A stretch of DNA of 64,000 nucleotides from Mesonia sp. K7 (lineage in GTDB: Bacteria > Bacteroidota > Bacteroidia > Flavobacteriales > Flavobacteriaceae): NCBI RefSeq assembly GCF_003233725.1, contig NZ_QKQV01000007.1, positions 62,001 to 126,000 of the forward strand. The letters run 5' to 3'. Each line of letters starts with the position of its first letter. The first letter of the stretch is position 1. Both the position numbers and the translations under genes were made by a program. The notes below the pieces were generated by a model, which was not told the origin of the DNA, did not search any database, and saw only the letters and a program-made list of their open reading frames with translations. Positions 28,856 through 38,643 of this stretch are shown here, in pieces.

Positions 28856-29138
28856 CAAAAAATCTAGGTTTAAGTTTCTTATTGACCCATTAGGCTTTGT
28901 AGGCTAAATTAAAAGAACTTGTCCGCTTTAAGGACTTCAAACAGCTTTTAATTTTTTACGCCTACTTCAGCTATGGGTGCCCCAAGTCGTAACTTAGACC
29001 GGGTGTGAACTGAAATTTAGCGAGGCAGGTTGTATTTTTTCCTCTACCAAGAGGGGAATATTTTTGAAGCATGAAATGCTGAGAAAAATCAAGGGAGTGT
29101 TATTTGAGTAATCATAAGAAGATGTGATTTTGATATGT

Positions 29139-29178
29139 ACACACCCCTAAATCCCCTCTTACTAGAGGGGACTTTTTT
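29139..29178 (+). repeat. 40-bp direct repeat, right copy
   Basis: This is the second copy of the element at 28568-28607, same orientation. It ends 4 bp from the prfC stop codon. On the minus strand, the direction of prfC, the hairpin has no T-run after it, so it is a poor terminator for prfC unless it acts otherwise. Confidence 0.85.
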
Positions 29179-29182
29179 TCTT

Positions 29183-30769
29183 TTAAAACTCAGAGGTAAA
29201 ATGAAACTTGATACTCGGGTATTTTTGCTGTGTCATTTGTAACGAAAAAGCAGAATCGGCAAGGAAAACCAGTTGACCACGTTTGTCTTTGGCTAAAAAT
29301 TTGTTTTTTACCCGTTTGAAATCTGCAAACTCTTCGTTTTTAGGGTCTGAGGGTTCTACCCAACAAGCTTTGTGTACGTTTAGATTTTCGTAAGAACATT
29401 TAGCTCCGTATTCGTGTTCCAATCGGTATTGAATCACTTCAAACTGTAGTGCGCCAACGGTACCGATTACTTTTCTTCCATTCAATTCGAGTTTAAAAAG
29501 CTGTGCCACACCTTCGTCCATCAATTGGTCAATACCTTTTTCCAATTGCTTCGATTTCATCGGGTCAGCGTTGTTGATGTACCTAAAATGTTCGGGTGAA
29601 AAACTAGGGATTCCTTTGTAATTTAACTCTTCACCAGAAGTTAAGGTGTCTCCAATTTTAAAATTCCCGGTATCGTGTAAACCCACAATATCACCAGGAT
29701 AAGATACATCTACCACTTCTTTCTTTTCCGCAAAGAAAGCATTAGGACTACTAAAACGAAGGTTTTTACCGTGGCGTACGTGTAAATAAGGAACATTTCG
29801 TTCAAATTTACCCGAAACAATTTTTACAAATGCCAGACGGTCTCGGTGTTTCGGATCCATATTGGCGTGAATTTTAAACACAAAACCGGTAAAGTCTTTT
29901 TCGGTAGGTTTTACCAAACGTGTATCACTTTCTTTAGGTCTTGGGCTTGGTGCAATTTCTACAAAACAATCTAACAATTCGCGAACCCCAAAATTATTCA
30001 GTGCTGAACCAAAGAAAACAGGTTGTAATTCTCCTCCTTGGTAGCTTTCCTTTTCAAAATCAGGATAAACCGATTCGACCAATTCTATTTCTTCTCGTAA
30101 TTTTTCGGCGGCTTTTTCACCAATCAGATCATCTAATTCTGGGTTAGACAAATCGTTGATTTCTATCGTGTCTTCGATATCTTTTCTCGGGTCGCCCGTA
30201 AAGAGGTTGATGTTTTTCTCCCAAAGGTTATAAATTCCTTTAAAATCATAACCCATTCCGATAGGGAAACTCAACGGCGTGACTTTGAGGTGTAGTTTTT
30301 GCTCGATTTCGTCTAAGAGATCAAAAGCATCTTTTCCTTCACGATCTAATTTGTTGATGAAAACTATGATAGGAATGTTTCGCATACGACAAACTTCGAC
30401 TAATTTTTCGGTTTGTTCCTCGACCCCTTTAGCCACATCTATCACTACAATCACACTGTCAACAGCAGTGAGTGTTCTAAAAGTATCTTCCGCAAAATCT
30501 TTGTGACCAGGCGTGTCTAATATGTTTATTTTGATGTTTTGATATTCAAAAGCCAGCACCGAAGTCGCGACAGAAATCCCTCTTTGGCGTTCTATTTCCA
30601 TAAAGTCACTGGTGGCGCCTTTTTTTATTTTGTTGGATTTTACGGCTCCAGCTTCTTGTATTGCACCACCAAAAAGAAGTAATTTTTCTGTTAAGGTAGT
30701 TTTACCCGCATCGGGGTGGGAAATAATTCCAAAAGTTCTTCTTCGGTTGATTTCCTTGATGTTACTCAT
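29183..30769 (-). CDS. prfC: peptide chain release factor 3
   Basis: This 528-residue translational GTPase recycles RF1 and RF2 after termination. G1 is [13 protein letters not shown]3 is DTPGHKDF and G4 is NKLDREG; the ARMTATION-type region near residue 55 reads [18 protein letters not shown]. Length and domain content are those of RF3, not EF-G. It is convergent with the rpoBC operon. The upstream 199-bp gap to the next gene is shared by two divergent starts. Confidence 0.95.
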   Translation of the reverse strand: MSNIKEINRRRTFGIISHPDAGKTTLTEKLLLFGGAIQEAGAVKSNKIKKGATSDFMEIERQRGISVATSVLAFEYQNIKINILDTPGHKDFAEDTFRTLTAVDSVIVVIDVAKGVEEQTEKLVEVCRMRNIPIIVFINKLDREGKDAFDLLDEIEQKLHLKVTPLSFPIGMGYDFKGIYNLWEKNINLFTGDPRKDIEDTIEINDLSNPELDDLIGEKAAEKLREEIELVESVYPDFEKESYQGGELQPVFFGSALNNFGVRELLDCFVEIAPSPRPKESDTRLVKPTEKDFTGFVFKIHANMDPKHRDRLAFVKIVSGKFERNVPYLHVRHGKNLRFSSPNAFFAEKKEVVDVSYPGDIVGLHDTGNFKIGDTLTSGEELNYKGIPSFSPEHFRYINNADPMKSKQLEKGIDQLMDEGVAQLFKLELNGRKVIGTVGALQFEVIQYRLEHEYGAKCSYENLNVHKACWVEPSDPKNEEFADFKRVKNKFLAKDKRGQLVFLADSAFSLQMTQQKYPSIKFHFTSEF

Positions 30770-30955
30770 AGTAAAAGTGTTAAATTATTTTAAGAAAACC
30801 GTCATTGGTCGGATCACGTATGTATTTTAACGACTATTCCTCACATCTTAAATTAAAACCTTTATCTATATGTAAATTTGATTCTCAAATTTGTGACCTC
30901 AACTAGAAATAGGTGTCCTAATTTAAAACGCAGAATAGAATTGTAATTGGTATTA

Positions 30956-30976
30956 TTACCCCAAATTAATGAGGCA
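30956..30976 (+). promoter_or_regulatory. conserved start-region motif TTACCCCAA...ATGAGGCA, copy 1
   Basis: This 21-bp stretch spans the ATG at 30969 and is 19/21 identical to the one spanning the ATG at 37734. A shorter version (AACCCCATTT-ATG) precedes the gene at 34562. The shared leader suggests common regulation or duplication of a 5' cassette. Confidence 0.55.
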
Positions 30977-33900
30977 AAGCTACAATAATTATATCTCTTA
31001 TTTTACTACTATTGGCTTCGAAAAATTCATAAAGTTTTTTGGGACACTAATGGATTATGCGGGTATACAAAAACATTACCTCGTTACTGTTTTTATTTTC
31101 TTTGTTTTTTCTTTAGGGGTGTTTGGACAAACAGATTTGGTAAGGTGGAATAATCATACGTCAGCACCAACCCCTTTAGTGGGAAATATGACGGCAAACC
31201 AAATGGTGTTAGGCGGAGGAGTAACTATAAGTGATGCAGCCTGGTCTGGTTTTAGAGTAAACAACCTTCATAATGGAAGTAGCAATACAATAAACTATAG
31301 CAAGTATATAGAGTTTAGAGTTACTCCTAGCGCAGGATACAAAATAGCGTTATCTCAATTTAAGCTCAATTATAACTCGCCAAATAATGATAACGGCCCG
31401 ACAACATTACAGGTTAGATATTCAACTAATTCCACTTTTCCTTCAAATGGAACACTTTTAGGTAGTCCAGTAACTCTTACGAGAGGTTCAAATCAATATT
31501 TAACTTTAAACTTTCCTTCTGGATATGAAGTAAATCAAACTTTATACATTAGAATATATCTTTATGGTCAACCTAGTGTATACTATACAGACTTTTACAT
31601 AAGAAATACAACTTATAATGCTTCTACGCAAGGACCCACTCTCACAGGTACAGTTTCTGCGGCGCTCCCTATCGTACAAAACGATAATGCAGTAACCGCA
31701 GAAAATACAGCTGTAAACATAGATATTCTAGATAATGATACTTATGGCACTTTAAGTGCTATAAATATTACTCAACAACCTACTAACGGACAAAATATTA
31801 CCGTAAATGGATTAAGTGACGTTACCTATACTCCAAACACCAGTTATATAGGAACAGATAGTTTTAAGTATACCATCACAGATGAAAAAGGAACTTCTTC
31901 TGAAGCTACTGTAAATATTAATGTAAGTGCACCAACAGCTCCAACAGCAGTTGCCGATGTGGTTTCAGTTCCTACGGATCTAACGACTAATATAAATGTG
32001 CTTAGTAACGATTCATCTGGGAGTGGAGCTTATGATGATGTTATAATAGTCAGTAATCCTACGAATGGTGCAGTAACAGTCAATACTAATAATACAGTCG
32101 CTTATACGCCAAATAGTGGTTATACAGGTACTGATAGTTTCCAATATAAAGTTACAAACATTCATGGTTTAACCTCTAATACTGTCACGGTAGATGTGAA
32201 TGTAACCTGTAATTGTACAAACAATATTGTTAGCGGTTCAGGTGGGGCCATTATAATTAATTCTGGTCAAACTTATTGTCTTACATCAGGATCTTGGTCT
32301 GGAGGTTTAACTATGAATGGGGGAACTCTATGTGTCTCGGCAGGAGCTACATTTACTGCATCTTATACTACTGGTGCTTTTAGTGGTAATGTTATCAATA
32401 ACGGAACGATAACAGCTTTTCCTTTAAGTACTGGTTCTACGCATACAGTAGATATTTTGAATAAGGGATCGCTTACTTCGGCTTACTTGCAGAATTTTGC
32501 AGGTGGTATCGAAAACTATGGAACTCTTACTGTAAATGGCGGGCTTGAGACATTAAATGGCGCCGAAATAAATAATTATGGAAACTTAACTAGTAACTCA
32601 ATTAGTTTTTATGATACTACCGTAAACAATTATAGTAATGCTAATTTTACAGTGAATAGTAGTGTAAATGTATATAGTGGTTCTTGGGATAATCGTTTGG
32701 ATGGAGAGGTTTATTTAAACGGATCTAACGTTAACTTTACAGGTGCTTTAGATAACTCGGGTTATTGGGAATTTGAACGTTTAAGTGGGTTGTCTGCTAC
32801 TTTAAATAATTATGGTCATATGCAAGTGCATAACCAAGCAAGTAATATCTCTTCTACTACCTATTTAACCAATGATGATTTATTAGAGTTTATTGATGTG
32901 CCAGAAATTCAATATAATGGTCCGATGCTGACCAACAATGGAACACTAACAGTTACCCATTCAACCTCTGGTAATTTTAAAATGAATCAATCCATTAACC
33001 AAGTATTTAATAATGGTAAAATTGAAGTGTCTGGGCAATTTGAACAAAACGCTAGTGGTTCGAAGTTAGTAAACAATTGTCATATCGTTTGTAAAACTTA
33101 TTTTTTAGGAAATGGGGATACCACTAATAACGGTTTAATTCATGCAATTGGGACTGGTACTACTTCTGGGAGGCCTGATGGAATAAATATTGAAGGTACA
33201 ACATCAGATTTTTATAACTCAGAAACTGGTTTTGTAAGAGGGGTTAATTTTAGGAATTCTGGAGACATAAAAGGTTACGGAAGCTTCTACTTTACAGGAA
33301 CAACAAACAATAACAGTGCTGGTACATTTATAGGTGATAGCGCTTCGCAACAAATCTTATTTTATGATACCACACAAACGGGAAGTAATATTTTTGATGC
33401 TCCAGGGGGAACTGTGACTAATGTATTACGTCCTTCATCGATGACACCATTAGATGAATTGTCCTATAATTGTACGGCTCCACCATCTTCTGCGGGTTCA
33501 CCACCAGATACCGAAGAAGTAGAGTTTCTTTATTGTGATCCTCAAACCGTAAATTTTGATCTTGATGATTATGCAACACCGGCTCCTGCTGTTGGAGGTG
33601 ATCCTTTTGTGTTGTTATATTCCTCTATCAAACTCTTTGAGTTTAATAACAGTAGTAATCCAACTAATAACTCAACAAATCTAGTGATTTCAGGAAAGGG
33701 AACTTTTACGGCTAATACCTCTAATGGTGAAATTCAATTTATTCCTAATGCGGGGTTTACATCAGGAGTGGTGGAAGCAGAGTATAGAATATCTAACAAA
33801 AGAAGCGGAGACCCAATTACATATCCAAGTCCGAAAACTAAAATAACAATCACTTTTATTTCGATTGATCCTCCAGCTATAACGATTGAATCAGGAACTA

Positions 33901-34160
33901 ATCCTGTGTGTATAGATGATACCGTGACTCTTTCTAATGAGATTGAAGGAGGAGTCTGGGAAAGTAGTAATAATGCTATAGCCACTGTTGATGCGAGTGG
34001 TGTGGTTACAGGAATTTCGGTGGGTACGGCAACCATAAGCTATACGGTGACGGAAGAAACATGTGAAGAAACAGTGGAACAAGAGATTAACGTTGAGGCT
34101 TGTGCTTCGGGTTTTATGATTACGAATCCTATGACTCGCCAAAGAATTAAGTCTAATTGA
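30969..34160 (+). CDS. large Ig-like repeat surface protein (1063 aa)
   Basis: After an N-terminal extension, a signal sequence is visible near residues 35-55 (VTVFIFFVFSLGVFGQ). Following a beta-rich domain (about 60-230) come two or more Ig/cadherin-like Big_9-type domains (ILDNDTYGTLSAINI; YTPNTSYIGTDSFKYTI; YTPNSGYTGTDSFQYKV). A long N/G/T-rich beta-helix-like region follows (about 420-840), and near the end is a Big_2-type domain (WESSNNAIATVDASGVVTG). The protein ends in CASGFMITNPMTRQRIKSN with no recognisable T9SS sorting domain, so it may be truncated. The start is supported by the conserved TTACCCC motif. It is probably extracellular; its function is unknown. Confidence 0.7.
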   Translation: MRQSYNNYISYFTTIGFEKFIKFFGTLMDYAGIQKHYLVTVFIFFVFSLGVFGQTDLVRWNNHTSAPTPLVGNMTANQMVLGGGVTISDAAWSGFRVNNLHNGSSNTINYSKYIEFRVTPSAGYKIALSQFKLNYNSPNNDNGPTTLQVRYSTNSTFPSNGTLLGSPVTLTRGSNQYLTLNFPSGYEVNQTLYIRIYLYGQPSVYYTDFYIRNTTYNASTQGPTLTGTVSAALPIVQNDNAVTAENTAVNIDILDNDTYGTLSAINITQQPTNGQNITVNGLSDVTYTPNTSYIGTDSFKYTITDEKGTSSEATVNINVSAPTAPTAVADVVSVPTDLTTNINVLSNDSSGSGAYDDVIIVSNPTNGAVTVNTNNTVAYTPNSGYTGTDSFQYKVTNIHGLTSNTVTVDVNVTCNCTNNIVSGSGGAIIINSGQTYCLTSGSWSGGLTMNGGTLCVSAGATFTASYTTGAFSGNVINNGTITAFPLSTGSTHTVDILNKGSLTSAYLQNFAGGIENYGTLTVNGGLETLNGAEINNYGNLTSNSISFYDTTVNNYSNANFTVNSSVNVYSGSWDNRLDGEVYLNGSNVNFTGALDNSGYWEFERLSGLSATLNNYGHMQVHNQASNISSTTYLTNDDLLEFIDVPEIQYNGPMLTNNGTLTVTHSTSGNFKMNQSINQVFNNGKIEVSGQFEQNASGSKLVNNCHIVCKTYFLGNGDTTNNGLIHAIGTGTTSGRPDGINIEGTTSDFYNSETGFVRGVNFRNSGDIKGYGSFYFTGTTNNNSAGTFIGDSASQQILFYDTTQTGSNIFDAPGGTVTNVLRPSSMTPLDELSYNCTAPPSSAGSPPDTEEVEFLYCDPQTVNFDLDDYATPAPAVGGDPFVLLYSSIKLFEFNNSSNPTNNSTNLVISGKGTFTANTSNGEIQFIPNAGFTSGVVEAEYRISNKRSGDPITYPSPKTKITITFISIDPPAITIESGTNPVCIDDTVTLSNEIEGGVWESSNNAIATVDASGVVTGISVGTATISYTVTEETCEETVEQEINVEACASGFMITNPMTRQRIKSN

Positions 34161-34561
34161 TTTTTATAGTAAACGAATTATGCTTGTAATAGATAAAACA
34201 ATGTTGATTTTAATAAAGAATGATAAAGTGTATGATTTCAATTTTTTCATCAAAATCTTAATATTAGTCTGATTCTATGATAAAAACATGCACTTTATCG
34301 ACTATTTTTTTATTTAATCAAGTTTATACGCAGATATGATTTTTAACTCGATTTCGGTTTTATATTTGTCCACCAAAATTTTTTATAAAAAATTGGTTGA
34401 CTTGATTTTACACTTTTTTGGTGATGATAAATAATAAAATAAGTCTCAAAATTTTATAGAAGTTAGGAACGAATGATTTTTTACATTTTTAGTGTATTTA
34501 AAATTTTAACAATTAGAGTATTTAAAAAAGAACTAATAAATATTTTTCAGTAACCCCATTT
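34161..34561. other. 401-bp AT-rich leader region upstream of the fibre-protein gene
   Basis: No gene is supported. A TAnnTTTG element lies at 34361-34368, followed by an AT palindrome AATTTTTTATAAAAAATT near 34379-34397. If that promoter is used, the leader would be nearly 190 nt. The region immediately before the ATG carries AACCCCATTT. The rest is low-complexity AT-rich sequence. Confidence 0.5.
34361..34368 (+). promoter_or_regulatory. possible -7 element TATATTTG
   Basis: The sequence matches TAnnTTTG and lies 193 bp upstream of the ATG at 34562. No TTG is present at the expected distance, so support is weak. Confidence 0.3.
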
Positions 34562-36139
34562 ATGAAGAAATTATTATTTTTTTATTTTTTACTGATAGGA
34601 TTTTATACTTATGGTCAAGTAGGTATAGGCACTGCTATGCCAGATCCTTCAGCTCAGTTGGATGTTACTGTGGCTGCTGGAGATAAAGGGGTGTTGTTAC
34701 CACGCGTGGCCTTAATTAATACTACTGATCAAACTACTATTACCAATGGCAATGTAGAAAGTCTTTTGGTTTATAATACAGCTACACAAAACAATGTAAC
34801 TCCTGGTTATTATTATTGGTACAACGGAAGCTGGAGAAGACTTACTGCACTGGGTGATCACCCAGAAACCATAACTACCCTTGTTAACAATACTGATGGA
34901 TCTTATACTTATACTAGTGAAGATGGAACCATGACCACATTTACAGTTGGCGGAATGATGGTCGATAATGGTGATGGCACTTATACTTTTACTAATCCTG
35001 ATGGAACTAACGTTACCATTCAAGGAGTTTCGCAGGCACTCACTATTTTATCGTACGATAATAACACAGGAATGATATCCTATATAGATGAAAACAGCAC
35101 ACTAACCCAACTGGATATGTCTCTTGCTATCGACTCTTGGGAAACCCTAACAGATCTAAAATTGAACCCAGATAATATTCATTTAGATTATACCGATGAA
35201 GATGGAGTTACAAATCAAATAGATTTAACTACGCTTGTTCAAAACCTAGAGACCCTTACCACCATTGTAGCCAATGCCGATGGCACTTTTACCTATACAG
35301 ACGAAAACGGAAACGCAACGCAAATTGATATTTCAAATTTAGAAACACTCACCTCTTTAGCGCTTAATGCCGATGGTAAAACTTTAGAATACACTGACGA
35401 ATCAGGAACGGTTACAACTGTCGATTTAAGTAGCGTCATTACTAATTTTGAAACCATTACTACGCTGGTGGATAATGGTGATGGTACTTATACCTACACT
35501 AACGAGAGCGGAAATACCACCGTTATAGATGTTAATAACACAGAAACGCTCACTGAATTAGTTCTAAGTACAGATAACTCTACGTTGACTTATACCGATG
35601 AAAATGGGAATGATACGATAATCAATTTGAAAACTGTCGTACAAGCTAACCAAAAAACAACTACACTGGCAGATGGTGTAAATACTACGGTAAGCTCTAC
35701 AGTCTCTGGAGATAATACAGCATGGCAAGTAAATGTTGCAACTGCTAAAGGAGCTAATAACACACAAAACTCAACTTTAGGAGTCGTGAAAGAAGCTGAT
35801 AGCAACCCTACAGTAAATATAGCTAATGACGGCTCACTCTCTGTAAACCTAGAGAATACCAATGACATCAAAGAAGTTAGCGGAAATTATACCGTATTAC
35901 CTAACGACACCATTTTACTTGGAAATGCAAGTACCGCCGATGTAAGTATTGTAATGCCTAATCCAGTAGGAAAAAAAGGAAAAACAATTACCATAAAAAA
36001 ACAAGATACCAACGAAGATTATTATATAAATGTCTATGGAAATATTAATGGCTTAAGCCAATTATATACCGCATTGCCCTATTCTGGGTGGCAATTGACC
36101 TCTGATGGAACACAATGGAAAATAACAAATAAATTTTAA
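34562..36139 (+). CDS. exported fibre-like repeat protein (paralogue A)
   Basis: This 525-residue protein has a signal peptide (LLFFYFLLIGFYTYGQ) followed at once by a cassette QVGIGTAMPDPSAQLDV...GVLLPRVAL...SLLVYNTAT...PGYYYWYNGSWRRL that recurs in the next two genes. Residues 100-360 are tandem repeats of the form ETLTTIVANADGTFTYTDEN, period roughly 30-40 residues. The C-terminus LYTALPYSGWQLTSDGTQW resembles that of paralogue B. No T9SS domain is visible. The design (head, repeated shaft, cap) suggests an extracellular fibre; that is inference. Confidence 0.65.
   Translation: MKKLLFFYFLLIGFYTYGQVGIGTAMPDPSAQLDVTVAAGDKGVLLPRVALINTTDQTTITNGNVESLLVYNTATQNNVTPGYYYWYNGSWRRLTALGDHPETITTLVNNTDGSYTYTSEDGTMTTFTVGGMMVDNGDGTYTFTNPDGTNVTIQGVSQALTILSYDNNTGMISYIDENSTLTQLDMSLAIDSWETLTDLKLNPDNIHLDYTDEDGVTNQIDLTTLVQNLETLTTIVANADGTFTYTDENGNATQIDISNLETLTSLALNADGKTLEYTDESGTVTTVDLSSVITNFETITTLVDNGDGTYTYTNESGNTTVIDVNNTETLTELVLSTDNSTLTYTDENGNDTIINLKTVVQANQKTTTLADGVNTTVSSTVSGDNTAWQVNVATAKGANNTQNSTLGVVKEADSNPTVNIANDGSLSVNLENTNDIKEVSGNYTVLPNDTILLGNASTADVSIVMPNPVGKKGKTITIKKQDTNEDYYINVYGNINGLSQLYTALPYSGWQLTSDGTQWKITNKF
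34862..35640 (+). repeat. degenerate tandem repeat region encoding DGTYTYTNE-type units
   Basis: About seven to eight units share ET(L/I)T, then N.DGT.(T/E)YT(D/N)E.G, then a hydrophobic I/VDL. DNA identity between units is low, so the repeats are conserved at the protein level. Unit length varies between about 30 and 40 residues. Confidence 0.7.
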
Positions 36140-36177
36140 ATCAATAAATCAATCAATAATCAGTAAAATAAATAATT

Positions 36178-37539
36178 ATGAATACTAAATCTAAAACAAG
36201 TAAAAAGAACGTTAAACTAAATTTAATTCCAATGAAAAAGTTATTACTTTATTCGCTATTTGCATTTGCCATTTTACTATCGCCAAGTGTAATGGCACAA
36301 CAAGGTATCGGGACAAACACACCTGATAAATCATCAGCCGTAGACATCGTTTCTACCAAACGAGGTTTATTAATACCTCGACTCGCATTAACAGCAACAA
36401 ACGTTGCGACTCCAGTTGCATCTCCAGCCAACTCATTGTTAGTATACAACACTGCTACTGCGGGAACAACACCTAATAACGTAACTCCTGGTTTCTATTT
36501 TTGGGATACAGACCATTGGGTACGTTTTGTAGATGAAGATGGAGAAAAAACAGTTATTGTAGAAGAAGGTGAAAACATCGACGTTGAAGAAACAGTAAAT
36601 GGGAATGAAACTACTTATACCGTAAGCGTTGAAAACGGAGGCGCTGATAATCTGGTAATGGTTACGATAGCAAACCCTGACTTTCCTGGTACTCCAGGCG
36701 CACCAGAATTTATAACAGATTGGGTAACTTACGACGAATTGATTGATGCAACCAATGGTTTAAATTATGATGAAACAACAGGGGAGTTAAAATTAGGAGG
36801 AACTTTAACTGAAAACACCACCATTTCAGTTGATGAATTCGACATGATCTTTGATGGAGGTTTTAGTGAAGGAGGTACGATAAAACTTACCAATTTAGAG
36901 GCAATGGATCCTGATGCTGCTATACCTGCAGGTGCTAATGTAGCAGTAATGTTGGCAGATGGTACTTTACAAACGTATTCTCTAGAAGATCTTTTAGAAG
37001 ATTTAACAGTTACAGCAGACAATGGTCTAACGATGGATACTAATAACAATATTCAATTAGGTGGAGATTTAATCACACCAACTACTATTGTAACGGGTAC
37101 TGATGGTTCTGGTGGTACAGATACTGCAAATACCATTGCTATTACCAACCTCGAAGCAGCAGATGAAGCCAACAACATTGTGGTGTCTGAGACGAATGGC
37201 GGAGTATTACGTACCGTAAAGAGAACGGTTTCTAGTGCGATAACTGCCGACTTGACTATTAATGACACTAATATATCTGATTATAGCCCTTATGTACAAG
37301 AAATAAATATTTCTGCAACCATACCAGCTACTGGTGATATCGATGTCACACTTCCTGCTGCAGGTGGTGCTAATAGCGGACAGGTAGTCAATATTAAAAT
37401 AGCAAACACGACAGATGCACATACGGGATATCTTAATATTATTGCTAACGGAGGTACGCTTACTTACGGAGCCATGCCTTTTCAAGGTTGGATTTTAAAA
37501 TCTAATGGTACGAGTTGGGTTATCGTAGGGCGTAATTAA
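36178..37539 (+). CDS. exported fibre-like protein (paralogue B)
   Basis: This protein of up to 453 residues may start at the ATG at 36178 or at 36232 (MKKLLLYSLFAFAILL), which gives a typical signal peptide; I keep the longer form with that caveat. The mature N-terminus QQGIGTNTPDKSSAVDIV...RGLLIPRLALT...NSLLVYNTAT...PGFYFWDTDHW is the same cassette as in paralogue A. The middle is acidic and threonine-rich. The C-terminus ends LTYGAMPFQGWILKSNGTSW, close to the end of paralogue A. It begins 38 bp after paralogue A and is probably in the same transcript. Confidence 0.65.
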   Translation: MNTKSKTSKKNVKLNLIPMKKLLLYSLFAFAILLSPSVMAQQGIGTNTPDKSSAVDIVSTKRGLLIPRLALTATNVATPVASPANSLLVYNTATAGTTPNNVTPGFYFWDTDHWVRFVDEDGEKTVIVEEGENIDVEETVNGNETTYTVSVENGGADNLVMVTIANPDFPGTPGAPEFITDWVTYDELIDATNGLNYDETTGELKLGGTLTENTTISVDEFDMIFDGGFSEGGTIKLTNLEAMDPDAAIPAGANVAVMLADGTLQTYSLEDLLEDLTVTADNGLTMDTNNNIQLGGDLITPTTIVTGTDGSGGTDTANTIAITNLEAADEANNIVVSETNGGVLRTVKRTVSSAITADLTINDTNISDYSPYVQEINISATIPATGDIDVTLPAAGGANSGQVVNIKIANTTDAHTGYLNIIANGGTLTYGAMPFQGWILKSNGTSWVIVGRN

Positions 37540-37597
37540 ACACCACATAACTGTTTTACTTAATTAAAGATTTTTTATTCTACAGCCATGCATTTTT

Positions 37598-37629
37598 GTT
37601 GACTTATGTTATTTATAATGTAAGTCAAC
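37598..37629 (+). other. hairpin between paralogues B and C
   Basis: GTTGACTTA (37598-37606) pairs exactly with TAAGTCAAC (37621-37629) over a 14-nt AT loop. No T-run follows. It may be a weak terminator, processing site or operator. Confidence 0.4.
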
Positions 37630-37720
37630 AGCTAATGGTTGTAAGAAACAATACAATACAGTGTTATTTTAAAATAATCTTTTAAAAAGTTCAAGAACTA
37701 TAGAGGATTACTACAATTAC

Positions 37721-37741
37721 TTACCCCAATTTTATGAGGCA
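37721..37741 (+). promoter_or_regulatory. conserved start-region motif TTACCCCAA...ATGAGGCA, copy 2
   Basis: This stretch matches 30956-30976 at 19 of 21 positions and continues into the coding sequence (both proteins begin MRQS). The spacing from CCCC to ATG is 6 nt in both. Confidence 0.55.
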
Positions 37742-38630
37742 GTCTTTTAGAAGACATATTTTACTTATTTTCCTGCTGATTTGTGTCGGTATGACCACTT
37801 ATGCCCAACAAGGCTTTGGAGTTAATATTCCAAGTAAGGCGTCTGCTGTAGAAATCAAGTCAAGCGATAGAGGGCTTTTAATTCCGAGGGTGGCTTTATT
37901 AAGTCTGACGAGTTTTTCTCCTATTACAGGAGAACCTTCAACAGATGTCGCCAAAACAAATTCTTTATTGGTCTATAACACTGCCGATGTAGATACAGCT
38001 ATTTTTCCGGGTTATTATTATTGGACAACCGATGGAACTACAGGAAAATGGAATCGATTGGTAACTGCTGAAGAAATTGAAATTAGCCTTACCGCTAACA
38101 ACGGTCTAACCAAAAATGGAGATAATATACAATTAGGAGGAACGCTGCTTGATGATACGGTAATTGATCTTGATGTTCATAATTTGGCATTAGAAAATTT
38201 ACCAACAGGTACAGCAACAGATAATATGGTCGTTGCAGATCCTACGACAGGAGACTTAAAACAAGTAAAACAAGCGCCTCGCACGTTTTATATGCCATCA
38301 GTGATTTTTAATACCACTACAACAGGAACAGGTTTACAAAGAAATCTATATCAAGAATATGTAGATCAGTTTCAAGGAAACGCACTTAATATCGCCCACG
38401 GACAAGGTGGTTATTCTATGCCTTACAATGGTGGTTTGGTGGGTAGTGCAGGAGCTCCAGCACAAATTGATGTATATGCAGCTACAGAATTGTATTATTA
38501 TATTACCTATTATGACGAAACGGTATTTGATAACTTAAGTATTAGTGCCAGTGGAGTTTTAACCTATGATATTATTGGTACAGCTACCGATACTTCGTAT
38601 ATGGTAATCGTGTTTGTTGTGAAAGAATAG
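37734..38630 (+). CDS. exported fibre-like protein (paralogue C)
   Basis: This 298-residue protein has a signal peptide (ILLIFLLICVGMTTYAQ) and the cassette QQGFGVNIPSKASAVEIKS...RGLLIPRVALL...NSLLVYNTAD...PGYYYWTTDG. The C-terminal half (about 180-298) is different from paralogues A and B (FYMPSVIFNTTTTGTG to YMVIVFVVKE) and looks like a compact beta domain. There is no T9SS domain. It starts with the conserved TTACCCC leader and is followed 14 bp later by the type B cargo gene. Confidence 0.65.
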   Translation: MRQSFRRHILLIFLLICVGMTTYAQQGFGVNIPSKASAVEIKSSDRGLLIPRVALLSLTSFSPITGEPSTDVAKTNSLLVYNTADVDTAIFPGYYYWTTDGTTGKWNRLVTAEEIEISLTANNGLTKNGDNIQLGGTLLDDTVIDLDVHNLALENLPTGTATDNMVVADPTTGDLKQVKQAPRTFYMPSVIFNTTTTGTGLQRNLYQEYVDQFQGNALNIAHGQGGYSMPYNGGLVGSAGAPAQIDVYAATELYYYITYYDETVFDNLSISASGVLTYDIIGTATDTSYMVIVFVVKE

Positions 38631-38643
38631 TAGAAAAAAGAAT

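Larger units (their letters stand above)
28527..29182. other. 656-bp non-coding, structured interval between convergent genes
   Basis: No convincing gene is present. The interval contains the rpoBC terminator, two copies of a 40-bp direct repeat at its ends, a perfect 11-bp palindrome (28827-28855), a GC-rich stem CGCTAA/TTAGCG near 28711-28725 and a degenerate CCTCT/AGAGG element near 29040-29056. A possible nested stem pairs AATTAAAAG with CTTTTAATT around 28907-28955. It looks like a landing site for dispersed intergenic repeats rather than a gene remnant. Confidence 0.6.

Noticed and set aside
28608-29138. Possible pseudogene or transposase remnant in the interval after rpoBC
   Set aside because: No frame on either strand gives a recognisable protein fragment; only palindromes and repeats are supported.
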